Under the pieces are notes generated by a model, which worked only from the letters and a program-made list of their open reading frames with translations, ran no database searches and was not told where the DNA came from. From Anaeromyxobacter oryzae (GTDB lineage Bacteria > Myxococcota > Myxococcia > Myxococcales > Anaeromyxobacteraceae): a stretch of DNA of 64,000 nt. The stretch covers positions 2,626,501 through 2,690,500 of the forward strand of contig NZ_AP025591.1 in assembly GCF_023169945.1 (NCBI RefSeq). Reading direction: 5' to 3'. Every line of letters begins with the position of its first letter. Position 1 is the first letter of the stretch. Positions 17,850-28,171 of this stretch are shown here, one piece after another. Both the position numbers and the translations under genes were made by a program.

Positions 17850-18415
17850 TGGCGGGCCTCCGGCTTCTGGACGCGGCTCTTCTTGCGCTCCTCGTACTCG
17901 GCGCGGCGCTTCTCGACCTCCTCGCCGCTCATCTTCACCTTCGCGTCCTTGAGCTGCACCTCGTCGGTCGCGAGGTCGTAGACGAGCCGCGAGCCCTCCG
18001 CCTCGGTGCCCGCGTCGTGGAGCACGACCGGCGCGCCCTCGCAGGTGACACGGGCGGCGGCGTTCTCGTAGGTGGCGGTCGCGCAGGTCACGACCCGCTC
18101 GCCGCGCACGAACCGGACGTCGCCGGTGCACACCGCGGAGACGATCTCGCCCCGCTCGTCGTTCTTCGCGACGAGGCGGAGGCAGGTGAGCCGCGCGTCG
18201 TCGCGCGTCATCGTGACGGGCTTGCCGGTGAACACCACCTCGCGGCGGCGCGGCGCGTAGTGGAACTCGGCGGCGTCGACGTGCACCGGGGGCGCCGCCG
18301 GCGCGTCGGCGACGGCCGGTACCGGGCGTGCGGCCGGCGGGCGCGCCTTGGCGGGCGCGGCGGGCTTGCCCGGTCCGGCGAGGACCGCAAGCGCGGCGAA
18401 CACGGCGAGCGTCAC
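17846..18415 (-). CDS. lptA: LptA-like periplasmic LPS transport protein (OstA domain)
   Basis: 189 residues, GTG start at 18415 overlapping the upstream stop. A signal peptide is followed by an Ala/Pro-rich linker to about residue 45, then the OstA-type beta-jellyroll: [90 protein letters not shown]. It would form the periplasmic bridge for LPS. Four or more Cys in the fold could pair as disulfides. The charged tail [16 protein letters not shown] is unusual. Confidence 0.88.
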   Translation of the reverse strand: MTLAVFAALAVLAGPGKPAAPAKARPPAARPVPAVADAPAAPPVHVDAAEFHYAPRRREVVFTGKPVTMTRDDARLTCLRLVAKNDERGEIVSAVCTGDVRFVRGERVVTCATATYENAAARVTCEGAPVVLHDAGTEAEGSRLVYDLATDEVQLKDAKVKMSGEEVEKRRAEYEERKKSRVQKPEARQ

Positions 18416-18942
18416 CGGGCCTCCGGCAGGCCCGCCACGAGCCGCGTCGGGCCGGACAGGTCCAGATCGCCGCTCTCCGGGTCGAGCGTGAACCCCGTCC
18501 CGTGGAGCCGGTACCCGCGGCCGGTCAGCTCGACCGGCTGGTCGCCCCGGACGACCGCGCCGCCCCGGGGGAGCGGCTCGTACCGGGCGGTCTCGGTCCG
18601 GGCGACGTCCGTGCCCCGCTCCACCAGGACACCGCCGCGCGCCTCGAAGGTCTGGGCCTGGAGGACGCCCTGGCCGACCGGGGCGGTGATCCGGATCGGC
18701 GATCCGGCGCGGGGGAGGACCGCGAGCACGTCCCGGGCCACGAGCTCCGTCGAGTCGCGCCGCAGGGTGGCGGTCTTCGCCTCCCCCTCGACGCGCAGCT
18801 CCGGACCGCGCCAGACGCGGAACCGGACCCCCTCGAGTGCGAGCTCAGGCACCACTTCGTGAACCTCCCCGGGCCGGGCCGACCCGCAGCCGAGCCCGGT
18901 GGCGATCAGGATTGCGAACGGCAGGAGAGCGACGTAGCGCAT
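18412..18942 (-). CDS. lptC: LptC-like LPS transport protein, probable lipoprotein
   Basis: 176 residues. The N-terminus [19 protein letters not shown] gives a signal peptide with Cys19, an atypical lipobox (GLGC), whereas E. coli LptC keeps a membrane helix. The rest is an LptC/OstA-like fold: [72 protein letters not shown]. First gene of the lptC-lptA-lptB-rpoN block. A -10-like hexamer lies 13 bases upstream of the start. Symbol by position and fold. Confidence 0.82.
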   Translation of the reverse strand: MRYVALLPFAILIATGLGCGSARPGEVHEVVPELALEGVRFRVWRGPELRVEGEAKTATLRRDSTELVARDVLAVLPRAGSPIRITAPVGQGVLQAQTFEARGGVLVERGTDVARTETARYEPLPRGGAVVRGDQPVELTGRGYRLHGTGFTLDPESGDLDLSGPTRLVAGLPEAR

Positions 18943-18955
18943 TTAAAACCGCTGA

Positions 18956-18961
18956 AACATA
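18956..18961 (-). promoter_or_regulatory. -10-like hexamer close to lptC start
   Basis: TATGTT on the minus strand (18961-18956) ends 13 bases before the lptC ATG, inside an AT-richer stretch. No good -35 at 16-18 bases. If used, the transcript would have almost no leader. Confidence 0.35.
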
Positions 18962-19016
18962 GCATTCTTTCCCGACCGGATCGACGGGCACAGACCTTGC
19001 TAAGCACGGGGTTGCC

Positions 19017-19994
19017 CTACCTGTTGGAAAGGTCAGCGCTTTTCGGCACTGCCTTTGCTTGGGGGCCGCCGCCGGTCGCGGTCTCGTCGGGGCGGGTCTT
19101 CCAGCGCTCATGCATCCAGACCCACTCCTCCGGGTGGCGACGGATCGCCGCCTCCAGGGCGGCAGAGCAGGCGGCCGTCAACCGCACGACCTCGGCCTCC
19201 CGGTCGGGCGGGTCGCTCGAGAACGGGATCTCGGTCACCGTGAGGAGGTGCCCGTCGCCCGGGTGCGGGCCCTTCCGGTGGATGGTCCCGACCACCACGG
19301 GCGCGCCGAAGCGGATGGCCAGGTCCGCCGCCGCCCGGGGCGTGAAGGCGAGCCGGCCGAAGAAGGGCACGAAGACGCCCTGAACGTTCGTGTCCTGATC
19401 GATGAGGAGGCCGAGCGCCTTGCCCTGGCGGAAGGTGCGGATGATCGCGCGGCCGGTGTCGGGGTTTTCTCGCCAGAGCGTCGTGACGCCGCCCTCGGCG
19501 CGGAACCGCTCGGCCATCGTGTTCAGCGCCGCGTCGGCGCTGGCCTTCGCGATCACCGCGTTCTGGATGCCGGCGCGCGCGATCCGGCGGGCGAGCAGCT
19601 CCCAGCTGCCGACGTGGCCGGTCACGAACACCATGCCGCGGCCGCGGGCGATCACGTCCTTGAGCAGGGTCGGCGGGGAGAGCTCGACGTACGCGTCGAG
19701 GCGGTCGTCGAAGGAGCGGATCGCGGCGAGCTCGAGCGCGGACCGCGCGAGGTGCACGAACATCCCGCGGGCGATCGCCTCGCGCTCGGCCTCGGACTTC
19801 TCCGGAAACGCCAGCGCGAGGTGCGCGAGGGCGACGCCGCGGGTCTTCCAGGCGAGGCGATGGGCCACCGCTCCTGCGAACCCGCCGAGCGCCAGGGCCG
19901 GGCCGAGCGGGAGGAACCCGAGGAGCCGGACGGCGAAGCGCACCAGCACCGATCGCGCGCGCCGCTTGATCTGCTTGCGGAGGGGGGGTGCCAC
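19017..19994 (-). CDS. Lipid A biosynthesis acyltransferase-like protein (LpxL/HtrB family)
   Basis: 325 residues from GTG at 19994. It contains the catalytic HX4E motif in VFVTGHVGSWELLARR, the FLIDQD-like block ALGLLIDQDTNVQGVFVPFFGR, and TPRAAADLAIRFGAPVVVG. The N-terminal segment VRLLGFLPLGPALALGGFAG is a membrane-associating helix. The family adds secondary acyl chains to KDO-lipid A. It is the last gene of the kdsB-pyrG-kdsA-kdsC cluster, in keeping with use of KDO-bearing acceptors. An open frame continues upstream over kdsC, but that part is shadow sequence. Confidence 0.88.
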   Translation of the reverse strand: MAPPLRKQIKRRARSVLVRFAVRLLGFLPLGPALALGGFAGAVAHRLAWKTRGVALAHLALAFPEKSEAEREAIARGMFVHLARSALELAAIRSFDDRLDAYVELSPPTLLKDVIARGRGMVFVTGHVGSWELLARRIARAGIQNAVIAKASADAALNTMAERFRAEGGVTTLWRENPDTGRAIIRTFRQGKALGLLIDQDTNVQGVFVPFFGRLAFTPRAAADLAIRFGAPVVVGTIHRKGPHPGDGHLLTVTEIPFSSDPPDREAEVVRLTAACSAALEAAIRRHPEEWVWMHERWKTRPDETATGGGPQAKAVPKSADLSNR

Positions 19995-20071
19995 GGCGGG
20001 GAAAGTATCACGGGTTACCGGCGCATGGAGGGCCTCCCCGGAGTTGACACCGGAGGGCGGAGGCGCCGGTC

Positions 20072-20581
20072 CTACAGCCCCTTCGCGCGGAGGATCAGAT
20101 CGCAGAGCTCTCGCACGGCGCCGCGGCCGCCCGGCGCCGCCGTGACGAGGTGGGCGACCGCGCGGGCCTCCTCGCGCGCGTCCGCCGGCGCCGCCGCGAG
20201 GCCGACCTTCTCGAGGAGCGGCACGTCGTTCACGTCGTCGCCCATGTAGGCCACCGCGCCGTCCGGGACGCCGAGGTGCGCGAGCTTCGCGTAGCCCGCG
20301 AGCTTGTCCCGCTCGCCGAACACGAGGTGCTTCACGCGGAGCTCCTGGAGCCGCTTCTCGGAGGCCTTCCCCGGCCGGCCGGAGACGACGCCGAAGTCCA
20401 CGTGATCCCGGAGCAGCACGATCCCGTGCCCGTCCTTCACGTCGAACGCCTTGAGCGCCTCGCCGTCGGCGCCGTAGTAGAGCCGGCCGTCGGTGAGGAC
20501 GCCGTCCACGTCGAGGAGGACGAGACGGATCGCCGCCGCGCGGCGGAGGAGCTCGTCTCGCGGGAGGGCGCGCGAGGTCAC
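20072..20581 (-). CDS. kdsC: 3-deoxy-manno-octulosonate-8-phosphatase
   Basis: 169 residues, GTG start at 20581 overlapping the kdsA stop (GTGA). HAD motif I is LVLLDVDGVLTDGRLYY, with motif II FGVVSGR, Lys in HLVFGERDKLAGY and motif III YMGDDVNDVPLLEKVG. No cap domain, as in tetrameric KdsC. It dephosphorylates KDO-8-phosphate to KDO. Substrate assignment is firm because kdsA and kdsB adjoin. Confidence 0.93.
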   Translation of the reverse strand: MTSRALPRDELLRRAAAIRLVLLDVDGVLTDGRLYYGADGEALKAFDVKDGHGIVLLRDHVDFGVVSGRPGKASEKRLQELRVKHLVFGERDKLAGYAKLAHLGVPDGAVAYMGDDVNDVPLLEKVGLAAAPADAREEARAVAHLVTAAPGGRGAVRELCDLILRAKGL

Positions 20582-21405
20582 TTCCAGCCCAGCGCACGGC
20601 GGACGGCGAGCACCTCGGAGAGCAGCCGGTCGGCCATGTCGAAGTCGAGCGAGTTCGGCCCGTCGGACTTCGCCAGCGCCGGATCCTCGTGGATCTCCAT
20701 GAACAGCGCGTCGATCCCGACGGCGGCGGCGGCGCGGGCGAGCGGCGCCACGAACTGGCGGTCGCCGGCGGTGGTGTCGCCGCCCGAGCCCGGCATCTGG
20801 ACGGAGTGCGTCGCGTCCATGCAGACCGGCACGCCGAGCTCGCGCATCTGCACGAGGGCGCGCATGTCGACCACGAGGTTGCCGTAGCCGAAGGTGGCGC
20901 CGCGCTCGGTGAGGAACACGTTCTCGTTGCCGCCCTCGCGCGCCTTCGCGATGGCGTGGCGCATCTCCTTCGGCGCGAGGAACTGCCCCTTCTTCACGTT
21001 GAGCGCCTTCGCGGCCCTCGCGCAGGCGATGACGAGGTCGGTCTGCCGGCAGAGGAACGCCGGCACCTGGAGCACGTCGACCACCTTCCCGGCCGGCTCC
21101 GCCTGCCAGGTCTCGTGGACGTCGGTGAGGCAGGGCAGGCCCGTCTCGCGCTTCACCACCTCGAACGCGGCGAGCCCCTTCTCGAGCCCGGGGCCGCGGA
21201 AGCTCCTCCCCGACGACCGGTTCGCCTTGTCGAAGCTCGCCTTGAAGACGACGGGGAGCCCGTGCTTCTCGGCGAGCGCCTTCACGCGGCGCGCGTGCGC
21301 GAGCGCGTGGGCCTCGCCCTCCATCACGCAGGGACCCGCGATGAGGAGGAGCTTCTGCCCGTCGCCGATGAGGTGTCCGCCGACGCGGGCCTGGACCTGG
21401 GCCAT
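20578..21405 (-). CDS. kdsA: 2-dehydro-3-deoxyphosphooctonate aldolase (KDO-8-P synthase)
   Basis: 275 residues from ATG at 21405. Signature blocks: LLLIAGPCVMEGEAHAL, FKASFDKANRSSGRSFRGPG, LTDVHETWQAEP, VLQVPAFLCRQTDL, KKGQFLAPKEM and FLTERGATFGYGNLVVDMR, VCMDATHSVQMPG. Condenses arabinose-5-phosphate with phosphoenolpyruvate. The Cys in AGPCVMEG is the position that binds metal in metal-dependent (class II) enzymes, in which that Cys replaces the Asn of E. coli KdsA. Five bases separate it from pyrG. Confidence 0.95.
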   Translation of the reverse strand: MAQVQARVGGHLIGDGQKLLLIAGPCVMEGEAHALAHARRVKALAEKHGLPVVFKASFDKANRSSGRSFRGPGLEKGLAAFEVVKRETGLPCLTDVHETWQAEPAGKVVDVLQVPAFLCRQTDLVIACARAAKALNVKKGQFLAPKEMRHAIAKAREGGNENVFLTERGATFGYGNLVVDMRALVQMRELGVPVCMDATHSVQMPGSGGDTTAGDRQFVAPLARAAAAVGIDALFMEIHEDPALAKSDGPNSLDFDMADRLLSEVLAVRRALGWK

Positions 21406-21410
21406 CTCGC

Positions 21411-23827
<2,417 letters not shown>

Positions 23828-23838
23828 GCCGGGGCCAC

Positions 23839-23867
23839 TAAGTACGCGCCGCCGGCGGGCCCGTCAA
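23839..23867 (-). promoter_or_regulatory. Candidate promoter for kdsB-pyrG-kdsA-kdsC cluster
   Basis: TTGACG (23867-23862) and TACTTA (23844-23839) on the minus strand are 17 bases apart. The -10 ends 11 bases before the kdsB TTG, so the transcript would be leaderless or nearly so. The rest of the divergent gap to wecB holds a hairpin at 23926-23945 (stem 8, loop 4) and no clear plus-strand promoter. Confidence 0.45.
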
Positions 23868-24020
23868 TGGCAGGTTCGCAACGGATCGAAGTGGCACCGC
23901 TTTTCCGAGGGGCGCGCGCCGCTCTCGCCGGGGAGTCCCCCGGCGGAGGCGGCGGCCGGTCCGGCGTTCCCAAAGGCGGGCGTCGGCACGGCGGGCCCGC
24001 GACCGCACCTTGAAGGCACG

Positions 24021-25127
24021 ATGGCCTTCGTCCTCCACGTCGTCGGGGCGCGTCCGAACTTCATGAAGGTGGCGCCCCTCATGGCCGCGCTCGCGAGGCG
24101 CGGCGTCTCCCAGCGGCTCGTCCACACCGGCCAGCACTTCGACGAGAGGATGAGCGGGGTCTTCTTCGAGGAGCTCGGGCTGCCCCGCCCCGACGTCGAC
24201 CTCGGCGTGGGCTCCGGCTCGCACGGCGAGCAGACGGGGAAGATCCTCGTCGCCTTCGAGCGCGTGCTGCTCGAGAGCGCTCCGCGACCCTCCGCCGTGG
24301 TGGTCCCGGGCGACGTGAACTCGACGGTCGCCGCCGCGCTCGCCGCCGCGAAGCTCGGCGTCCCGGTCGCCCACCTCGAGGCCGGGCTCCGGAGCTTCGA
24401 CCGGACGATGCCGGAGGAGCTGAACCGGATCGTCACCGACCACCTCGCGGACCTGCTCCTCACGCCCAGCGCCGACGCGGACGAGAACCTCGCGCGCGAG
24501 GGGATCGGCGCCGCGCGGATCGCCCGCGTCGGGAACCTCATGATCGACACGCTCCGCACGCACCTGCCGAAGGCGCGGGCCCTCGGGGTCCCCCGGGCGC
24601 TCGGCCTCGAGCCGGGCGGCTACGCCGTCGTGACGCTCCACCGCCCGTCGAACGTGGACGATCCCGACACGCTGGGACGGCTCCTCGGCGCGCTCGCCGC
24701 CGTCGCGCGCGAGCTGCCGGTGGTCTTCCCGGTCCACCCGCGGACGCGGGCGCGCCTCGCCGGGCCGGGGCTCGCCGAGGCCGCGAGCGCGCTGCGCCTC
24801 ATCGAGCCGCAGGGCTACCTCGAGTTCCTGTCGCTCACGTCCTCGGCGCGGCTCGTCCTCACCGACTCGGGCGGCCTGCAGGAGGAGGCGACCGCGCTCG
24901 GCGTGCCGTGCCTCACGCTCCGCGAGAACACGGAGCGGCCCGTCACGGTGGCCGAGGGGACGAACGAGGTGGTCGGGACCGACCCGGAGCGGATCGTGCG
25001 CGCCGCGCACCGGGCGCTCTCCGGCGCCGGGAAGCGCGGCCGGATCCCGGCGCTCTGGGACGGGCGCGCCGGCGAGCGCGCCGCCGACGCGGTGCTCGCG
25101 CTCGCGGCGCGGGACGGCGCGGGCTAG
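24021..25127 (+). CDS. wecB: UDP-N-acetylglucosamine 2-epimerase, non-hydrolysing
   Basis: 368 residues. Starts MAFVLHVVGARPNFMKVAPL and has VHTGQHFDERMSGVFF, VVPGDVNSTVAAALAA, VAHLEAGLRSFDRTMPEELNR, LTDSGGLQEEATALGVPCLTLRENTERPVTV. All conserved active-site residues (Asp, Glu, His of the family) appear present. It interconverts UDP-GlcNAc and UDP-ManNAc for surface polysaccharide. It stands alone on the plus strand; its 3' end overlaps the convergent PEGA gene by 4 bases. No glycan cluster adjoins. Confidence 0.93.
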   Translation: MAFVLHVVGARPNFMKVAPLMAALARRGVSQRLVHTGQHFDERMSGVFFEELGLPRPDVDLGVGSGSHGEQTGKILVAFERVLLESAPRPSAVVVPGDVNSTVAAALAAAKLGVPVAHLEAGLRSFDRTMPEELNRIVTDHLADLLLTPSADADENLAREGIGAARIARVGNLMIDTLRTHLPKARALGVPRALGLEPGGYAVVTLHRPSNVDDPDTLGRLLGALAAVARELPVVFPVHPRTRARLAGPGLAEAASALRLIEPQGYLEFLSLTSSARLVLTDSGGLQEEATALGVPCLTLRENTERPVTVAEGTNEVVGTDPERIVRAAHRALSGAGKRGRIPALWDGRAGERAADAVLALAARDGAG

Positions 25128-25855
25128 TGCGCCGCGGCGGTGCTCGTCTTGTTCGGGCGGTCCCGCGGCGGGATCTCGTACAGCCGCTGCACGTGCTGGG
25201 CGCGGCCGCCGGCGGGGACGTCCACCCAGACCGGATCCGCGGCGGCGTAGCCGGCCTTCGACACCTGCACCTTGTGGCGCCCGGGCGGGAGCTGCTGGTG
25301 GAGCGGCGTCGTCCCGGCGATCCGCTCGTCCACCGTGACGGTGGCGTCCTTCACGCTCGCCTCCACGTCGAGCGTGCCCTGGCGGTCCGCCTCGCCCGAC
25401 AGGAGCCCCGGCACCGCCGCGAGGACGTCCGCGCGGAGCTTCCGGGACGCGATCGGGACGTCGCGTCGGACCCAGGCGACCCGCCGGTGCGCGCCGACGT
25501 CCACGTGCACGAGCGTGACGCTGTAGCGATCCTGCGATGCCTGGATCCAGCCCGCCACGACGTGCTCGACCCCGAGCCGCGCCGCGCGATCGGCGACGCA
25601 CCGTGCGTCGTCGGCGCAGCGCACGAGCGCGACCGTCCCCTCGCGCCCGAGCGTCCGCTCGACCGCGTCGGGGCCCATCACCTCGAACCCGCCCCCGTGA
25701 CGGGCCTCGTCCGCGATGGCGTCGGACAGGCTCTTGCCGGTGAAGGTGAGATCGGGCGGCGCGTCCAGGGAGACGACGGCGAGCCGCGGGGTCGGCGCGG
25801 CGGCCGAGGCGATGCCGGACGCCAGCAGGGTGGCGAGGCAGACGAGCGTGCGCAT
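25124..25855 (-). CDS. PEGA-domain exported protein
   Basis: 243 residues from ATG at 25855, which gives a clean signal peptide (MRTLVCLATLLASGIASAAA). The middle, with SLSDAIADEARHGGGFEVMG and VEHVVAGWIQASQDRYSVTL, resembles the nucleotide-free FGGY-like or TolB-like N-domains often found with PEGA. The C-terminal 70 residues are a PEGA domain: ASVKDATVTVDERIAGTTPL, LPPGRHKVQVSKAGYAA. Typical of myxobacterial surface proteins. Role unknown. Overlaps the convergent wecB by 4 bases. Confidence 0.75.
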   Translation of the reverse strand: MRTLVCLATLLASGIASAAAPTPRLAVVSLDAPPDLTFTGKSLSDAIADEARHGGGFEVMGPDAVERTLGREGTVALVRCADDARCVADRAARLGVEHVVAGWIQASQDRYSVTLVHVDVGAHRRVAWVRRDVPIASRKLRADVLAAVPGLLSGEADRQGTLDVEASVKDATVTVDERIAGTTPLHQQLPPGRHKVQVSKAGYAAADPVWVDVPAGGRAQHVQRLYEIPPRDRPNKTSTAAAH

Positions 25856-25910
25856 GGAGGCCTCGATCCTGGCAAGGAGGGTGGGGCGCTTCAAGTGGTA
25901 TGTTCGCGCC

Positions 25911-26885
25911 GTGGCGACGCAGGTGGTCAGGGTGACGTTCACCGTCGAGCCGAACTACGCCGGCTGGCGCCTCGATCGGTACCTCCAGGAGAAGATCCGG
26001 CGGCTCTCGCGGGAGCGGATCCAGCACCTCATCTCGAGCCGCCTCGAGGCGGAGGGTGGGCGGCGCCTCAAGCCCTCGACCCGTGTCCAGCCGGGGCTCA
26101 CCTTCGCGCTGCTCAAGGATCAGGAGCCCGAGCCGGAGACGCCGCTCGACTTCGAGGTGGTCCACGACGACGGCGCGCTCCTCGTCGTGGACAAGCCGGC
26201 CGGCCTCCCGGTCCACCCGACCGCCCGCTACGCCGCGCACACGTTCACGTCGGTCGCGAAGCTGCGCTTCCCGGACCGGAAGGTCGATCCCGCGCACCGG
26301 CTCGACCGCGAGACCTCCGGCCTGCTCGCCTGCGGCTCCGCGCCGGAGGTCACCCGGGTGCTGAAGCGCGACTTCGCGCACGGCCGGGTCGCGAAGACGT
26401 ACCTCGCCCTCGCGCATGGCGCGCCGGCGGAGGACCGGTTCGTGGTGGACGCGCCGCTCGCGCTCACCGGCGCGTCCGCGGTGAGGGTCCGCATGCACGT
26501 GGACGCCGCGGGCCTTCCCTCAACCACCGCCTTCGAGGTGCTCGAGCGCCGCACCGCGCCGGATGGCGCTCCCGTCGCGCTCCTCGCCTGCCGCCCGCGC
26601 ACGGGCCGCCAGCACCAGATCCGCGCCCACCTCCTCCATGCTGGCCTCCCGATGGTCGGCGACAAGATCTACGGGCCGGACGAGCACATCTTCGATCGCT
26701 TCACCCGCCGCGAGATGACCGACGACGATCGCGCGCGCCTCCGGTTGCCGCGCCACGCGCTGCACGCCTGGAAGCTCGAGCTCCCGCACCCCGTCACGCG
26801 CGCCGCCGTCGCGCTCGAGGCGGCGCTGCCCGGCGACCTCGCCGCCTTCTGGGACGCCTGCGAGCGCGCGCGGAGGATCGCGTGA
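25911..26885 (+). CDS. RluA-family pseudouridine synthase
   Basis: 324 residues from GTG at 25911. An N-terminal S4 RNA-binding domain (GWRLDRYLQEKIRRLSRERI) is followed by VVHDDGALLVVDKPAGLPVH, the catalytic Asp in DPAHRLDRETSGLLACG, and the late motif LLACRPRTGRQHQIRAHLLH. Isomerises specific uridines in rRNA or tRNA. Which site (RluC, RluD or RluA type) is not decidable by motif reading. An upstream extension in the same frame lies over the divergent PEGA gene and was not used. Overlaps the next gene (GTGA). Confidence 0.9.
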   Translation: MATQVVRVTFTVEPNYAGWRLDRYLQEKIRRLSRERIQHLISSRLEAEGGRRLKPSTRVQPGLTFALLKDQEPEPETPLDFEVVHDDGALLVVDKPAGLPVHPTARYAAHTFTSVAKLRFPDRKVDPAHRLDRETSGLLACGSAPEVTRVLKRDFAHGRVAKTYLALAHGAPAEDRFVVDAPLALTGASAVRVRMHVDAAGLPSTTAFEVLERRTAPDGAPVALLACRPRTGRQHQIRAHLLHAGLPMVGDKIYGPDEHIFDRFTRREMTDDDRARLRLPRHALHAWKLELPHPVTRAAVALEAALPGDLAAFWDACERARRIA

Positions 26886-27250
26886 GCGTGTACGACTTCG
26901 CCGGCCTCGCGGGCGGCCTCGGCGGGGCGGCGCTGTTCCTCGCCGGCGTCCTCGTCGCGATCTTCGCGGCGCTTCGCCTCGCGGTCGCCGGTCGCCGTCC
27001 GGGGAAGGGGCGCGTCGCGCGCGGGCTCGCGGCGGGCGGCGGCGTCCTGGCCGCGGAAGGCGCGGCGCTCTTCTGGGTCGCCGAGCTCGCGCCGTTCCGG
27101 CGTGCCGTCGATCACGTGACCGGACCGCTGGCGGGCGTCGCGCTCGTGCTCGGCGCCGTCGTGACGTGGCGGGTGGCGCGGCGGCGGCCGGCGCCCGCGC
27201 CGGCGGAGGAGACCGCGGCGAGCGGCGGGCCGACCGCCGCAGCGCGCTGA
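26882..27250 (+). CDS. Small membrane protein, function unknown
   Basis: 122 residues, GTG start overlapping the pseudouridine synthase stop. Three hydrophobic segments: about 8-33, 44-66 and 78-97, then an Arg then Pro/Ala-rich tail (ARRRPAPAPAEE). No motif recognised. Translational coupling suggests co-expression with the RluA-type gene. Positive charges between the first two segments suggest the loop is cytoplasmic. Confidence 0.65.
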   Translation: MSVYDFAGLAGGLGGAALFLAGVLVAIFAALRLAVAGRRPGKGRVARGLAAGGGVLAAEGAALFWVAELAPFRRAVDHVTGPLAGVALVLGAVVTWRVARRRPAPAPAEETAASGGPTAAAR

Positions 27251-27267
27251 CGCGGGGGCCGCCTGCG

Positions 27268-28170
27268 TCACGCAGGCCGGACGAGGTGGAGCCGCTCCGG
27301 CGCCGGCGCCACGACGAGGCGCGCGCCGTAGCCGAAGTCGAGGCGGTCGTCCTCGATCCCGTCCGCGAACACGACGCCGCCCTCGTTCATCTCCGAGACG
27401 AGCTCGAGGCCCGCGCCCGGCGCGAGCAGGGCGCCGTCGATGGAGGTCCGCGTCGCGACGCTCGGGAACGGCTCGCGCACGAAGAACGCGAGCCGGGGCT
27501 CCTCCGGGGCGGGCAGCGCGAGCGGCCGGCGGCGCTCGCCGTTGATGGAGCGGGCCCAGCCGGTCGCGCCGGTGCCGGTCGTGACGATCACGCCCGAGGA
27601 GGACTGCTGCTCCTCGACCTCGCCGAGGCGAATGCGGTAGCGCGCCGACTGGTGCGAGCGGTGGCCGGCGAAGACCTCGTTCACGCCGAGCAGCCGCTGG
27701 CCGTCGTCGAGGCGCGCCTCCGCGAGCGTCCGCTCCTCGACGGGCGCGCGCCCGGCCGCCACGGCGGGGAGCAGCGCGCGGAGGCCGCCGGGCCGGTGCG
27801 GGGCGAGGATCCCGTCGTAGCGCTCCGGGTCCGCGTTCACGCCCACCACCGGCTGCCCGGAGAGGTACTTCGCCGCGTTCGCGACGAGCCCGTCCGGTCC
27901 GACGGCGACGACGAGATCGCCGGGCTCGAAGACGAACGTCGCGAGATCGCCGCGATCGATCCGCACGCGCCGCCAGGGCGTGGGGATCGCCTGGGAGACA
28001 GCCCGGAGCGCCTCCTCGCGGCGCCGGTGCCGCTCCTCGACTCCGGCGATCGAGTCGCCGCGCCGCTCGAGGAAGAAGCGGGCCTGCTCGCGGGTGCCGT
28101 GGCGCGCGAGGAGGGCCTCGAGCTCGCTCGCACGCGTCACCACCACGACCCGCGGGACCGGGGAGGCCAC
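27268..28170 (-). CDS. NAD kinase-like protein with altered GGDGT motif
   Basis: 300 residues, GTG start one base after the SPFH stop. The fold markers of ATP-NAD kinases are visible: VVAVGPDGLVANAAKYL in place of GGDGT, then PVVGVNADPERYDGILAPH, LGVNEVFAGHRSHQSARYRI, GVIVTTGTGATGWARSI and VSEMNEGGVVFADGIEDDRL near the end. The NADP-enzyme block GVNxDPxRYxG resembles the NADK2-like branch. The change of GGDG to GPDG affects the phosphate-binding turn, so activity is uncertain. Neighbours are an SPFH protein and an NrtR-like protein, an NAD-related context. Confidence 0.75.
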   Translation of the reverse strand: MASPVPRVVVVTRASELEALLARHGTREQARFFLERRGDSIAGVEERHRRREEALRAVSQAIPTPWRRVRIDRGDLATFVFEPGDLVVAVGPDGLVANAAKYLSGQPVVGVNADPERYDGILAPHRPGGLRALLPAVAAGRAPVEERTLAEARLDDGQRLLGVNEVFAGHRSHQSARYRIRLGEVEEQQSSSGVIVTTGTGATGWARSINGERRRPLALPAPEEPRLAFFVREPFPSVATRTSIDGALLAPGAGLELVSEMNEGGVVFADGIEDDRLDFGYGARLVVAPAPERLHLVRPA

Positions 28171-28171
28171 G

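Noticed and set aside
20044..20049. TTGACA on the plus strand between kdsC and the lpxL-like gene
   Set aside because: No -10 at 16-18 bases and no rightward gene downstream.
23926..23945. Hairpin upstream of wecB
   Set aside because: GC-rich 8-base stem without T-run or SD overlap; not enough to call a regulatory site.
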